From Pontibacter kalidii (GTDB lineage Bacteria > Bacteroidota > Bacteroidia > Cytophagales > Hymenobacteraceae), in contig NZ_CP111079.1 of the NCBI RefSeq assembly GCF_026278245.1, positions 3,920,501 to 3,984,500 of the forward strand: a stretch of DNA of 64,000 nt, read 5' to 3'. Positions 53,934 to 62,897 of this stretch are shown here, piece after piece; positions within the stretch are counted from its first letter, which is position 1; every line of letters begins with the position of its first letter. The notes under the pieces are model-generated. The model was not told the DNA's origin, ran no database searches, and worked only from the letters and a program-made list of their open reading frames with translations. The position numbers were made by a program, and so were the translations under genes.

Positions 53934-54193
53934 GTATGCTTTATACTTTAAGAGAAGAGTTTATCGAAGCTACTCTCCCGAACAAGCCAGAACAGGCGGC
54001 AGCAGCGTGTAAGTATAAAGAGTGGCCTGCCTTGGTGCAACAGACACAAGCGAGTCTGGAGACTCGCCGCCCACTGTGCGTCACCGGTTGGATACTGGCG
54101 CCAGGCATTTATACTTTCTAACTTCCTAACTGTAAAGGCGCAACGCATGGCGTCTCTATAACTCTCTAACTCCCAAACTCCTCAACTCATACT
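53934..54193. other. Spacer with dispersed repeat fragments
   Basis: Contains an inverted relative of the stretch near 10,020 (GACACAAGC with CTGGAGACT elements; here about 54,041-54,070), a GGCGCAAC-GCAT-GGCGTCTCT module and inverted octamer units (CTCTCTAAC, CTCCCAAAC, TCCTCAAC) up to about 54,187. The open frame 53,936-54,121 is not considered a gene. Confidence 0.6.
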
Positions 54194-54400
54194 TTAAATC
54201 CTTCCCTCCCTCCTGTACCACACTAGCCAATAAAGGGCAATGCCGAGCGCCGGCACCAGCCATAGTATAGCCATCCAGATAAGGCGGGAGCCTACCGGGT
54301 AATCAGACTTAAAGATGAGATGGATAAGCGCCACGGCAACCAACAGGTAGTTCAGCGTGACCAGCAGGAAAATCTCGGGGTTACGTGCAAGCAGCTCCAT
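54194..54400 (-). CDS. Small membrane protein, PLDc_N-like
   Basis: A 68-residue protein with two membrane helices (FLLVTLNYLLVAVALIHLIF; LIWMAILWLVPALGIALYWLV) and WYRREGRI at the end, like the N-terminal domain of cardiolipin synthases found on its own. Located 3 bp after the next gene upstream. Confidence 0.75.
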   Translation of the reverse strand: MELLARNPEIFLLVTLNYLLVAVALIHLIFKSDYPVGSRLIWMAILWLVPALGIALYWLVWYRREGRI

Positions 54401-54403
54401 GGG

Positions 54404-54691
54404 CTAGAACAGGATTTCGCTTACAAACCACATCAGGTACAGCAGCGCCGGCGCGATCAGCAGCAGAATGGTGCCGAAGTTTACGCGGGTCCACTGCGGG
54501 TTCAGCAGCATGCTCAGGTACGCCTCCACCGACAGCAGCAACGAGAAGTAGAACGCGATCTGTAGCAGCGTGTACACAATGTCGGCCTCCCCGCGCAGCC
54601 CGGCCGTGGTATAGGCCAGAAAGGAGATCACCATCCACGACAACACGGTCCCCAATAGTACTTGCCCCGGCTTTATCTTGATGTTATTCAT
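54404..54691 (-). CDS. Small hypothetical membrane protein
   Basis: A 95-residue protein, MNNIKIKPGQVLLGTVLSWM, with three membrane helices. Probable operon with the PLDc_N-like gene. No family is recognised. The start at 54,691 is preferred to 54,718 for its leading basic residues. Confidence 0.65.
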   Translation of the reverse strand: MNNIKIKPGQVLLGTVLSWMVISFLAYTTAGLRGEADIVYTLLQIAFYFSLLLSVEAYLSMLLNPQWTRVNFGTILLLIAPALLYLMWFVSEILF

Positions 54692-54733
54692 ACTTCTGAT
54701 GTATCCTGAGTTCGGCACAAGGTATAAAAAAAT

Positions 54734-54762
54734 AAAGCCACTCCCATGGCAGGAGTGGCTTT
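54734..54762 (-). terminator. Intrinsic terminator after kbl
   Basis: Stem AAAGCCACTCC/GGAGTGGCTTT with a T-rich tail on the minus strand (TATTTTTTT). Confidence 0.88.
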
Positions 54763-54787
54763 TCTATACTTTAACGTGGGTGTATAC

Positions 54788-55984
54788 TTACTTGATCACG
54801 CCCAGTTCTTTGCCTACTGCCACGAAAGCAGCGATACATTTGTCGATGTGCTCCTTGTCGTGCACGGCGGATAACTGCACACGGATTCGGGCCTGGCCTT
54901 TCGGCACCACCGGGTAGTAGAAGCCGATCACATAGATGCCTCTGTCGAGCATGCGGGCAGCAAACTCCTGCGCCAGCGGGGCATCGTACAGCATCACCGG
55001 CACAATCGGATGGTCACCTGGCTTAATGTCAAAACCTGCCATAGTGATCTGCTCGCGGAAGTACTTGGTGTTCCACTCCAGCTTGTCGCGCAGTTCGGTG
55101 GTAGAGCTCAGCATGTCCAGCACCGCAATAGAGGCACCCACAATAGATGGCGCCAGTGAGTTAGAGAACAGGTAGGGGCGCGAACGCTGGCGCAGCATAT
55201 CGATGATCTCCTTGTGACCTGACGTGAAGCCACCCATCGCGCCGCCCAGGGCTTTGCCCAGTGTGCCCGTGATGATATCGATCTTGCCCATCACGTTATG
55301 ATACTCGTGCACGCCACGGCCGGTCTTGCCCATAAAGCCGGTCGAGTGGGAATCATCCACCATGATCAGGGCATTATACTTATCGGCCAGTGCTACAATC
55401 TTATCCAGCTGAGCCACCGTTCCATCCATCGAGAAAGAGCCGTCCGTCACAATGATGCGGTGCTTGGTATTGGCGTTCACAGCCTCCTGCAGCTTCGCCT
55501 CCAGGTCGGCCATGTTATTGTGCTCGTAGCGGAAACGCTGCGCCTTGCACAGACGCACCCCATCAATGATAGAGGCGTGGTTCAGGGCATCGGAAATAAT
55601 GGCTGATTCTGCATCAAACAAAGGCTCGAAAACACCACCGTTGGCATCGAAAGCGGCCGCGTACAAGATGGTATCCTCGGTGCCCAAGAACTCCGATATC
55701 TTGCGCTCTAGCTCTTTGTGGATATTCTGGGTGCCGCAAATAAAACGTACCGAACTCATGCCGTAACCGTGTGTGTCGATAGCCTGCTTGGCCGCCTCCA
55801 CTACCTTCGGGTGCGCCGACAGCCCCAGGTAGTTGTTGGCGCAGAAGTTAAGCACGTGATGCATCTGCGTGGTATCGATATCAGCGCCCTGCGGCGTGGT
55901 GATGATACGCTCTTGTTTATACAACCCTGCCTCTTTTATCTCGGCAAGCTGCTGTTCTAAGTCTGGTTTTAAGGTCTCGTACAT
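54788..55984 (-). CDS. kbl: Glycine C-acetyltransferase (2-amino-3-ketobutyrate CoA ligase)
   Basis: PLP enzyme cleaving 2-amino-3-oxobutyrate with CoA into glycine and acetyl-CoA, the second step of threonine breakdown. 398 residues, the usual length. [19 protein letters not shown] near 48, [34 protein letters not shown] near 84-116, the His in [10 protein letters not shown] and the PLP Lys in [15 protein letters not shown] near 244 are present. Alternative reading as another alpha-oxoamine synthase is less likely given these signatures and the threonine dehydrogenase gene nearby. Confidence 0.94.
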   Translation of the reverse strand: MYETLKPDLEQQLAEIKEAGLYKQERIITTPQGADIDTTQMHHVLNFCANNYLGLSAHPKVVEAAKQAIDTHGYGMSSVRFICGTQNIHKELERKISEFLGTEDTILYAAAFDANGGVFEPLFDAESAIISDALNHASIIDGVRLCKAQRFRYEHNNMADLEAKLQEAVNANTKHRIIVTDGSFSMDGTVAQLDKIVALADKYNALIMVDDSHSTGFMGKTGRGVHEYHNVMGKIDIITGTLGKALGGAMGGFTSGHKEIIDMLRQRSRPYLFSNSLAPSIVGASIAVLDMLSSTTELRDKLEWNTKYFREQITMAGFDIKPGDHPIVPVMLYDAPLAQEFAARMLDRGIYVIGFYYPVVPKGQARIRVQLSAVHDKEHIDKCIAAFVAVGKELGVIK

Positions 55985-56037
55985 AGTCTCGTTTATCGTT
56001 ATACGTTGCTCGTTGTTGGCTTTTCTTAAAGTATGAT

Positions 56038-57240
56038 CTATAGGCCGGTGGCGTCGCCGGTCTCATCGGGCTTTGCCGGTGGCCTGCGCATGATGGGCCT
56101 TGGCCTGGGGGGCTTCGGCTTTGGCTGCTCCTGGCTTGGCTCCTGCGGCTGCTCTGCCTCCTTTTCAGGCGGATTTATACTTGTACTTTCTGTTTCTGAT
56201 GCCTCCGTAGCTGGTTTTTGCAACGCCACAGGCCGTTTGATCACAGGTCGCGGACGCGGAGACTTTGGTTTATCTTCCCCTGCAGGTGCAGATGCCTCTT
56301 TTATACTTTGATCCTCCTTCGGCGCCTCCTCTTTTGGCTGCTGCAGGGCCACCGGCCTCTTGATCACCGGCCTCGGGCGGAGCGGCTTTGCTGTAGCCTC
56401 TTCGGTTGGCTGTACCGGTGTTTCTTCAGGCGTTGGCGTCTCCTCTTCCGGTTGCTGCAAGGCGGTTGGCCTTTTTATCACTGGCCGTGGCCGAGGCGGT
56501 TTAGCCACACTTTCCGCTGGGGCTTCTGCCGAAGTCTGCTCCTGCTTTTCTTCTCCCGGCTCAGACTGCTGTAGTGCCGCCGGGCGTTTAATCACCGGCC
56601 GCGGACGCGCAGGCTTGGCCTCTGGCGCTTCCCCGGCAGCCGGTTTTATACTTTCCTCTGATGGTTTGGCAGCAGCACTCTCCCCCTCCGGCCGCTGCAA
56701 CGCAGCAGGCCGCTTGATCACCGGCCTCGGCCGTGCAGCTGGTTTCGCAGCTTCAGATGCATCCGGCTCTTTTATACTTTCTGTTCCCTCTGCCGCTGGC
56801 TTGGGCACAACGGGCTGCTTCACCACAGGCCTTGGGCGTGCGGCTGGCTTGGCCTCTGCTGCATCGGCTGCTTCTGCCGGCTTTTCTGTGGCCTCACCCT
56901 CCGCCGGCTTCTGCACAACGGCAGGTCGGCGCAACACTGGCCTTGGCTTGGGCATACTTTCTTCGGAGGCGGCAGCTTCCTCCGTGGCAGGCTTGGGCGC
57001 AACAGCCCTGCGTACTGCGGCCGGACGGGCAGCGGCGGCCGGCGCTGGCTTGAGAATATCTGCCTCGGCCAGGTGGTAACGCAGGCGCACATCGTTCAGC
57101 ACCATCTTCACCTGCACCAGGAAGCTGTTCGGATGCATCTGGGCGTACATTTCCTGCCAGGCCGCAAAGCGCCCCGGATCAGCCGCCTCAAAGGCCGCCT
57201 TGCTTATCCGCTTTTTTACCAGAAACTCCTCAAATGTCAT
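56038..57240 (-). CDS. Proline/alanine-rich repeat protein with conserved N-terminal domain
   Basis: A 400-residue protein. Residues 1-62 ([45 protein letters not shown]) form a small helical domain that occurs alone as a conserved hypothetical protein in Bacteroidota. The rest is intrinsically disordered and contains eight units with core [13 protein letters not shown] separated by acidic Pro/Glu/Ala spacers. The strong alternation of basic repeat cores and acidic spacers suggests a scaffold or nucleic-acid/partner binding protein, but no function is known. It lies between kbl and the divergent threonine dehydrogenase gene. Confidence 0.8.
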   Translation of the reverse strand: MTFEEFLVKKRISKAAFEAADPGRFAAWQEMYAQMHPNSFLVQVKMVLNDVRLRYHLAEADILKPAPAAAARPAAVRRAVAPKPATEEAAASEESMPKPRPVLRRPAVVQKPAEGEATEKPAEAADAAEAKPAARPRPVVKQPVVPKPAAEGTESIKEPDASEAAKPAARPRPVIKRPAALQRPEGESAAAKPSEESIKPAAGEAPEAKPARPRPVIKRPAALQQSEPGEEKQEQTSAEAPAESVAKPPRPRPVIKRPTALQQPEEETPTPEETPVQPTEEATAKPLRPRPVIKRPVALQQPKEEAPKEDQSIKEASAPAGEDKPKSPRPRPVIKRPVALQKPATEASETESTSINPPEKEAEQPQEPSQEQPKPKPPRPRPIMRRPPAKPDETGDATGL

Positions 57241-57614
57241 ACGTTACAGGCCTTTGGTGCCGCAAGTTACGTTTTCAGGCTCAAAATGGCTACCTGCGCG
57301 TTGCTTTGTACCGGCATCCCTACAAATATAAGAAAATCCGCCTGCCACGCCGGGCAAAGGTTACCTATACTTTACGCGGGGTTATCTAATCATTAACTCT
57401 GCCCTTCCCTCTTTCAGCCGCCCCAAAGCTGTTTTACCTTTGTTGCCAAGGTGAAATAAAGGTTAGTTAGTTAATTAGGTTGATGAAGAGGCCGCGGACC
57501 CGGAGTTTGCGGCTTCTTTGCTTTCCATACCTGCTGGAGCAAAAGCTTTCTTGGCAAGTATACTTTCAGGATTGTACCGAATTCGGTTACTTTGTGCAAA
57601 GATTTTTATTCGCT
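57241..57614. other. Divergent promoter region
   Basis: About 370 bp. TACCTTTG at 57,435-57,442 matches the -7 consensus and could drive the dehydrogenase gene. An in-frame extension of that gene to 57,480 exists but its translation does not look like a protein N-terminus. Confidence 0.4.
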
Positions 57615-58589
57615 ATGGCAAACACAAGTGACACGGTATTGGTGATTGGTGCCTGCGGGCAGCTGGGCTCTGAACTAACGATGGAGCTGCGCAGGATGTA
57701 TGGGGATGCAAACGTGGTGGCAGCAGACATTGCGGCTCCCAAGCAAGCCGACCTGCGCGACTCAGGTCCTTTTGAAAAGGTAGACGTGCTGGACACAAAC
57801 GTGCTGGCCGGGTTAGCATCAAAGTATAAATTCAGGCATATTTACCACCTGGCGGCTGTGTTGTCGGCCACCGGCGAGAAGAACCCCAAGTTCGCCTGGA
57901 AGCTGAACATGGACGGCCTCTTTAACGTGCTGGACCTGGCCCTGGAGCAGAAAGTGGAACGCATATACTGGCCAAGCTCTATTGCTGTTTTCGGCCCGAG
58001 CACGCCGCGCCAGCATACGCCGCAGCAGACCGTGATGGACCCGAACACCGTATACGGTATCAGCAAGCAGGCTGGTGAACGCTGGTGCGAGTATTACTTC
58101 CAGAAGTATGGCCTGGATGTGCGCAGCCTCCGCTACCCCGGCCTGATCGGCTACAAAGCCCTGCCGGGCGGCGGAACAACCGATTACGCTGTGGACATCT
58201 ATCACAAAGCCCTGGAAGGAGAAGTTTTCGAATGCTTCCTGAGCGAAGACACCTATCTGCCGATGATGTACATGCCAGACGCCCTGAAAGCTACCCTGGA
58301 CCTGATGCACGCCCCGGCAGAGCAGATAAAAGTGCGCGACTCCTACAACCTGAGCGCCATGAGCTTCTCCCCGAAGGAGATTGCCGCCTCTATCCGGAAG
58401 CATATCCCCGGGTTCGAGATTGCCTATAAGCCGGACTCTCGCCAGCAGATCGCCGACTCTTGGCCGCAAAGTATAGACGACAGCGCCGCCCAGCAGGATT
58501 GGGGCTGGAACCCGGCATACGATCTGGATGCCATGACCGAGGACATGCTGGTGAACCTGAAAAAGATAAAACAGGAGCAGGCTGTATAA
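57615..58589 (+). CDS. L-threonine 3-dehydrogenase, NAD-dependent epimerase (SDR) type
   Basis: Oxidises L-threonine to 2-amino-3-oxobutyrate, the substrate of Kbl. 324 residues. Rossmann motif GACGQLGSEL starting at Gly12, YHLAAVLSATGEKNPKFAW near 78, and the SDR catalytic YGISKQAGERWCEYYFQKYG near 143-165; the C-terminal part SFSPKEIAASIRKHIPGFEI and DDSAAQQDWGW is typical of this TDH group. Start MANTSDTVLVIG. Confidence 0.92.
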   Translation: MANTSDTVLVIGACGQLGSELTMELRRMYGDANVVAADIAAPKQADLRDSGPFEKVDVLDTNVLAGLASKYKFRHIYHLAAVLSATGEKNPKFAWKLNMDGLFNVLDLALEQKVERIYWPSSIAVFGPSTPRQHTPQQTVMDPNTVYGISKQAGERWCEYYFQKYGLDVRSLRYPGLIGYKALPGGGTTDYAVDIYHKALEGEVFECFLSEDTYLPMMYMPDALKATLDLMHAPAEQIKVRDSYNLSAMSFSPKEIAASIRKHIPGFEIAYKPDSRQQIADSWPQSIDDSAAQQDWGWNPAYDLDAMTEDMLVNLKKIKQEQAV

Positions 58590-58618
58590 CTTCGGTTCTA
58601 AAAGTATAAACCCTAAGA

Positions 58619-58644
58619 GAAGGCGGTGCAGCAGCATCGCCTTT
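58619..58644 (+). terminator. Intrinsic terminator after the threonine dehydrogenase gene
   Basis: Stem AAGGCGGTGC/GCATCGCCTT followed by TTGCTTTTG. Confidence 0.75.
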
Positions 58645-58668
58645 TGCTTTTGTATGGTTTGTCTTTTG

Positions 58669-59181
58669 CTGGAGTAAGCGTCCGCCTGTGTCTCGATTAG
58701 CCGCTGCTTCTTTCAACTTGACATAAGCTATACTTGCTAGCCGCTGCTGATCCCCCAGCTTTACAAACCTATCGTTGCACCTATACTTTGGAGCTCTCAA
58801 GCCCGAGAGGGCTCGTCCTCGGGCATCGCGCTGTGCTCCCTCCTGCGCCAAGGCGCTGCCCTGCGGGCACCGGATCTCACAAGGCGCTCAACCCAAGGAC
58901 TGGGATCAGATTCGATAGCCGCTGCTTTACTGTCATCTCGACCTATGGGAGAGCTCTCTTTAGAATTCCCGATAGAGCTCTCGCCCTGCTCGAGATGACA
59001 ATAAAGTATAATAAGTGCTGAATTCCCCTCTCGGGAGGGGCTAGGGGTGGGTTTATACTTGTAGGGACAGGTCGTGACCTGTCCGCGCGAGAACAGCCGC
59101 TATGAAACTTATACTTTATTATGAGCAGTTACCGAGCTCCCTCCCCTGTTTTTAGGGGAGGGCTGGGGAGGGGTGAAAAGG
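58669..59181. repeat. Composite dispersed intergenic repeat, copy B
   Basis: Block-by-block match to 10,117-10,655 in the same order and orientation. It includes a hairpin at 58,932-58,999 starting GTCATCTCGACC whose arms are now imperfect. It fills the gap between two genes; no coding potential is seen. Confidence 0.75.
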
Positions 59182-59280
59182 GTGGATGGATACGCAGTTC
59201 TGAGGCCCCAAGGTAGTACACCGCACTAATCTGCCGCTAGCAACGTCCTGATCATCCTTAAATCCCGTAAACCCTGATCT

Positions 59281-60018
59281 ATGATCGTAAACCAGATACC
59301 CGAAGGCTGGGAGGTGATTTACCAGCAGGCGCACGGCATACTGGCCGCGGAGCTGGCCTACCAACTGAAGCCGGAGCTGCAGTGTGCACATTGGGTAGAG
59401 ACGCTCGTGGCTATCGCGAACCACGACAACCGCCAGCGCACCTGGCGCGGCAAGGATGGGCTGACACCTGCCGGCGCTCCCGCCGACTTCATGCTGCAGC
59501 CCAACACGTTGGAGCAGGCCAGGGCGCTGATGCATGCAGTGCGCTTCCAGGGGAGATGGGTGGCGCTGCTCACCTCCATGCACATGAGCTACCTCTACGA
59601 GCCCCGCCGCGGCGAGCGCAAAGGCACCGACACCTTTCTGGATGAACAGCAGGCGCTACAGCAAAACTGCCGCCGCAGCCTCGGCATCACTCAAAAACAA
59701 GCTCGACAGGCCTACGCCATCATGCAGTGGTGCGACCGCCTTTCGCTTATACTTTGCCGCAACGAACTTCCCGCCGATGAACGCGCGCTGGAAATAACCA
59801 CGGGCCCGGATGGGAAGCCATACTTTGTAAGGCAGCTGCAAGCCGGAACGGTACACGTGGAACCTTGGCCTTTCGCGCAGCAGCAGCTGGAGGTGCGGGT
59901 AGAATACCGGCTGCTAACGCAGCTGCAATACAAGGACGACAACGAACTGGCGCAGGCACTCTACCAGGCGGAAGTGAAGTATAAAAAGTGGACACTTGGC
60001 TTGGGGTCAGCTTCATAG
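59281..60018 (+). CDS. DUF3891 family protein
   Basis: A 245-residue soluble protein. IANHDNRQRTWRGKDGLTPAGAP, HAVRFQGRWVALLTSMHMSYLY and YAIMQWCDRLSLILCRNELP form the His/Asp-containing pattern of DUF3891, a family of unknown function with an HD-like arrangement of conserved residues. Stands alone in this window. Confidence 0.8.
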   Translation: MIVNQIPEGWEVIYQQAHGILAAELAYQLKPELQCAHWVETLVAIANHDNRQRTWRGKDGLTPAGAPADFMLQPNTLEQARALMHAVRFQGRWVALLTSMHMSYLYEPRRGERKGTDTFLDEQQALQQNCRRSLGITQKQARQAYAIMQWCDRLSLILCRNELPADERALEITTGPDGKPYFVRQLQAGTVHVEPWPFAQQQLEVRVEYRLLTQLQYKDDNELAQALYQAEVKYKKWTLGLGSAS

Positions 60019-60079
60019 ATTTGTTCTAATATAAGAAAGTGATATATTTAGATATTCATAACTAAATATTTAAATAATC

Positions 60080-60730
60080 ATGAAAAACAAACTTGCCCTG
60101 CTGGCTCTTGCCTGCGGCCTCTCCTTTGCTGCCCACGCACAAACTGTAGAGGAAGAAACCCTAAAACCTGTTGCCGGCAACAAGACCCTGGAAGCAACCC
60201 TGAACTTTTCCGGAGGTCCCTCCACACAAATAAAGTTCCGCAAGTTCAAGTCTGAGCAAGTGGCACTACGCTATACTACAGGCATATCCTACAGCTACAC
60301 AAAGCCTGCTGAAGATGCTAGCAGTTCCAACCTTACCTTAAGTTTTGCCCCTGGCTTTGAGAAACATTTTGGGAGGACCAGAAGACTCTCTCCGTACCTG
60401 GGTTTTGCTGTCCCGATCGCCGTTAGCACCAAAAGCTACAAGGATGACCAGGTGGAGGCGAAGGGGGCAGACTCCCCTGGCGTATACGGAAACTACAACC
60501 GCTCCTACTTCTCTGCCGGTGTAAACGGGCTTGCGGGAGTGGACCTCTATATTGTAAAAAACTTTTATGTAGGCTTTGAGGCAGGCATAGGCTTAAGCTA
60601 CCTGAACTATGCCGATGTGGAAGTAAAGTATAAAGATGACTTTACACGTAACATCAACTCAGAGGGGCATTATGGACTTGATTTTAGAACCTTTACGAAT
60701 GGCAACTTAAGGATTGGCTTTGCCTTCTAA
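60080..60730 (+). CDS. Outer membrane beta-barrel protein
   Basis: A 216-residue protein with signal peptide MKNKLALLALACGLSFAAHAQ and alternating beta strands (TLEATLNFSGGPS; YTTGISYSYTKP; YFSAGVNGLAGVDLYIVKNFYVGFEAGIG), ending in a C-terminal Phe strand NGNLRIGFAF recognised by the BAM complex. Ligand or function unknown. Confidence 0.85.
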   Translation: MKNKLALLALACGLSFAAHAQTVEEETLKPVAGNKTLEATLNFSGGPSTQIKFRKFKSEQVALRYTTGISYSYTKPAEDASSSNLTLSFAPGFEKHFGRTRRLSPYLGFAVPIAVSTKSYKDDQVEAKGADSPGVYGNYNRSYFSAGVNGLAGVDLYIVKNFYVGFEAGIGLSYLNYADVEVKYKDDFTRNINSEGHYGLDFRTFTNGNLRIGFAF

Positions 60731-60750
60731 AGAGAAGCGGTTTCCGGAGC

Positions 60751-60778
60751 AAGGGCGGCAATTCAGTTTGCTGCCCTT
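60751..60778 (+). terminator. Intrinsic terminator
   Basis: Stem AAGGGCGGCAA/TTGCTGCCCTT followed by CTTTATTTATTT, after the barrel protein gene. Confidence 0.85.
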
Positions 60779-60891
60779 CTTTATTTATTTCCCTGCCCAT
60801 TCCCGGCCTAGGCTAATATCTGCCTTAACCCATATTTCAAAGAACACGTCTATACTACCTGCACCTGTGGCGCCACTGATGAAAACAAACT

Positions 60892-61218
60892 ATGATGGTA
60901 ACAGAATCAAACGACAACGAACTAAGGAAAATAATATTCGAGAGAAGTAAGGTAATTGTGAAGTTTACAGCTAAGGACTGCCCCGTGTGCAAGGCGCTGG
61001 AACCGAAGTATAGAAAGATCTCAGAAGAACCTGTGTATCAAGAGATCTCCTTCCTGCGGATGGATGCGAAGGAGAACCCCGTGTCGAGCCGGGAGGTGAA
61101 GCTGAAAGGCACCCCTTTTTTTGCCACCTACCACAACGGCACCCTGACCGACTGCGGCATCGCCGCCACCGAGGAAGAGCTGCGGGAAATGCTGCGCAGG
61201 CTGTTGCAACTTTCCTGA
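60892..61218 (+). CDS. Thioredoxin-like protein
   Basis: A 108-residue cytoplasmic protein with thioredoxin fold. The active site is CPVC (VIVKFTAKDCPVCKALEPKY near 25-43), and the conserved cis-Pro is in LKGTPFFATYHNG near 77. The dipeptide between the Cys residues differs from CGPC, so the redox potential may be atypical. No obvious partner gene. Confidence 0.85.
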   Translation: MMVTESNDNELRKIIFERSKVIVKFTAKDCPVCKALEPKYRKISEEPVYQEISFLRMDAKENPVSSREVKLKGTPFFATYHNGTLTDCGIAATEEELREMLRRLLQLS

Positions 61219-61278
61219 CCCTTCCTTTTTTTCGGAACGACCTTTGCCCTGTAGCTGTTAAGGAAAACCTGTGCTACC

Positions 61279-62760
61279 TTGCGCCGCTTTTTTAACCAGC
61301 TAAACGTGACCCTAAGAACTCTCCGTACACTTCCTGTGCTGCTTCTGCTCGTGGCCTCCGGCTTCGGCCTACCTGGCTGCTCCAGCACCGAGCAACTCGA
61401 CCCGGCTGCTCCTGCCGCCACAGCCGCGGCGATTCCTGTGTATAAGCCACAGCTATCGTCAGTTACCGTGCCCATTTCCATCTCCGTAGCCGCCCTGGAG
61501 GGCAGGCTGAACCAGGAGATCGCCGACATCCTCTACAAAGACACCAATCTCAGCGACGACAACCTGGCCGTGACGGTGGCCCGGAACGGCAACCTGAGCA
61601 TGCGCGCCGACAAGGACAAAGTATACTTCTCAGTGCCGCTGCGCATCTACGCCAAAGGCCGCTGGAAGTGGGACCCGTGTAAGATCTGTCCTTCCATCGA
61701 CAAGACCGAGGACACCTCCTTCGACATGATCATCAAGACCGAGAGCAAAATCGGCCTGACGGAGGATTACAAGATCAACACCATCACGAGCGGCGACTTT
61801 GAGTGGGGCAACACCAAGCCCGTAATCGAGCTGGGACCACTGCGCATTGGCCTGGCGCGTTTTGTGGAGCCGGCGCTGCGCCAGCAAATGAGCAAGATAT
61901 CGAGGCAACTGGACACGGAGCTACAGAACCGCCTGAACGTGAAGCAGTATATTGCGGAGGCATGGCAGCAGCTGCAGCAGCCCGTAAAACTCGACGATAA
62001 CCTGAATGCCTGGCTTACGGTGGTGCCGCAGGAGATACGCATGGCGCCGCTGCAAGCTCACAACGGCCATTTGAACACCCGCCTCGGCATTACCTCCTAC
62101 ATTACCGTTACCACCGACGGTAAGCCGCAGGTGCAGGTAAACCGAACTCTGCCCAGGCTGATCGTGGATAGCCGCATGAGTGACGACGTACAGATCGGTT
62201 TAACGGCCAGCATACCCTACGCCCATGCCAGCAAAATGCTGCAGGAGCAGGTGGCCAGGCAAACGTATACTTTCGATGGTGGCAAGAGTGAGATTACGGT
62301 AAACGAGGCGGCCATTACGCCCGGCGGCAACCAGCTGGTGCTGATGCTGGACGTGAAAGGCAAGACCAAGGCCGGTATTTTCATAAAGAAGATAGAGGGC
62401 AAAGTATACCTGCGCGGCACGCCCTACTACGATGCCGAGACTGCCTCCATCCGGGTGCGCGACGTGGCCTACGACCTCGACACGAAAGACAGAATCTTGA
62501 GCACTGCCAGCTGGCTGGCCCAGAACAAGTTTGAGGAGATGATACAGCAGCAGGTAAGTATACCGGTGCAGCATGAACTGGAGAACGCCCGCAAAATGCT
62601 GCAGGCCACGCTGGATAAGCAGGCCCGTGTGCACGAGTCGGTGCTGCTGCGCGGAAGTATAAACCACATCGCCCCGGATAACCTGTACCTGACCCAGGAT
62701 GGCATAAAAGCCGTGGTAAATGCCAGAGGCACGCTAACTGCTACAGTAGATAAGCTCTAG
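61279..62760 (+). CDS. DUF4403 family lipoprotein
   Basis: A 493-residue protein. After a hydrophobic segment VLLLLVASGFGLPGC the lipobox Cys is followed by SSTEQLDPAAP. The body (SSVTVPISISVAALEGRLNQEI; PLRIGLARFVEPALRQQMSKISRQL; VSIPVQHELENARKMLQATLDKQ) fits DUF4403, which resembles the lipid-binding TULIP/BPI fold. Starts TTG 61,279 or GTG 61,306 are both possible. The role in envelope lipid handling is inference. Confidence 0.85.
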   Translation: MRRFFNQLNVTLRTLRTLPVLLLLVASGFGLPGCSSTEQLDPAAPAATAAAIPVYKPQLSSVTVPISISVAALEGRLNQEIADILYKDTNLSDDNLAVTVARNGNLSMRADKDKVYFSVPLRIYAKGRWKWDPCKICPSIDKTEDTSFDMIIKTESKIGLTEDYKINTITSGDFEWGNTKPVIELGPLRIGLARFVEPALRQQMSKISRQLDTELQNRLNVKQYIAEAWQQLQQPVKLDDNLNAWLTVVPQEIRMAPLQAHNGHLNTRLGITSYITVTTDGKPQVQVNRTLPRLIVDSRMSDDVQIGLTASIPYAHASKMLQEQVARQTYTFDGGKSEITVNEAAITPGGNQLVLMLDVKGKTKAGIFIKKIEGKVYLRGTPYYDAETASIRVRDVAYDLDTKDRILSTASWLAQNKFEEMIQQQVSIPVQHELENARKMLQATLDKQARVHESVLLRGSINHIAPDNLYLTQDGIKAVVNARGTLTATVDKL

Positions 62761-62762
62761 CT

Positions 62763-62877
62763 GCGTATCACGTAGCACGACAAAAGACTGTGTGACAAAA
62801 GACAAAGGGATTACTTTGCCCGGAAGAAGTCCTTTGTCCTTTGTCTAATGGTCATTTGTCAAGGATACGTGATACGC
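62763..62877. repeat. Long-range inverted repeat between convergent genes
   Basis: GCGTATCACGTA (62,763-62,774) and TACGTGATACGC (62,866-62,877) are exact reverse complements about 91 nt apart; several GACAAAAGAC/TTTGTC words lie between and beyond them. Confidence 0.7.
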
Positions 62878-62897
62878 CTTTCGTCTTTTGTCAAGAA

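Noticed and set aside
53936..54121. 61-codon frame after cdaA
   Set aside because: It consists of dispersed repeat fragments also found between genes elsewhere.
56360..57079. Plus-strand frame of 239 codons opposite the RPRP-repeat gene
   Set aside because: Gly/Ser/Ala-rich mirror of a repeat gene; the minus-strand frame has a conserved N-terminal domain.
57480..57614. Upstream extension of the threonine dehydrogenase
   Set aside because: The added residues are not like a family N-terminus; the Rossmann motif is correctly placed when starting at 57,615.
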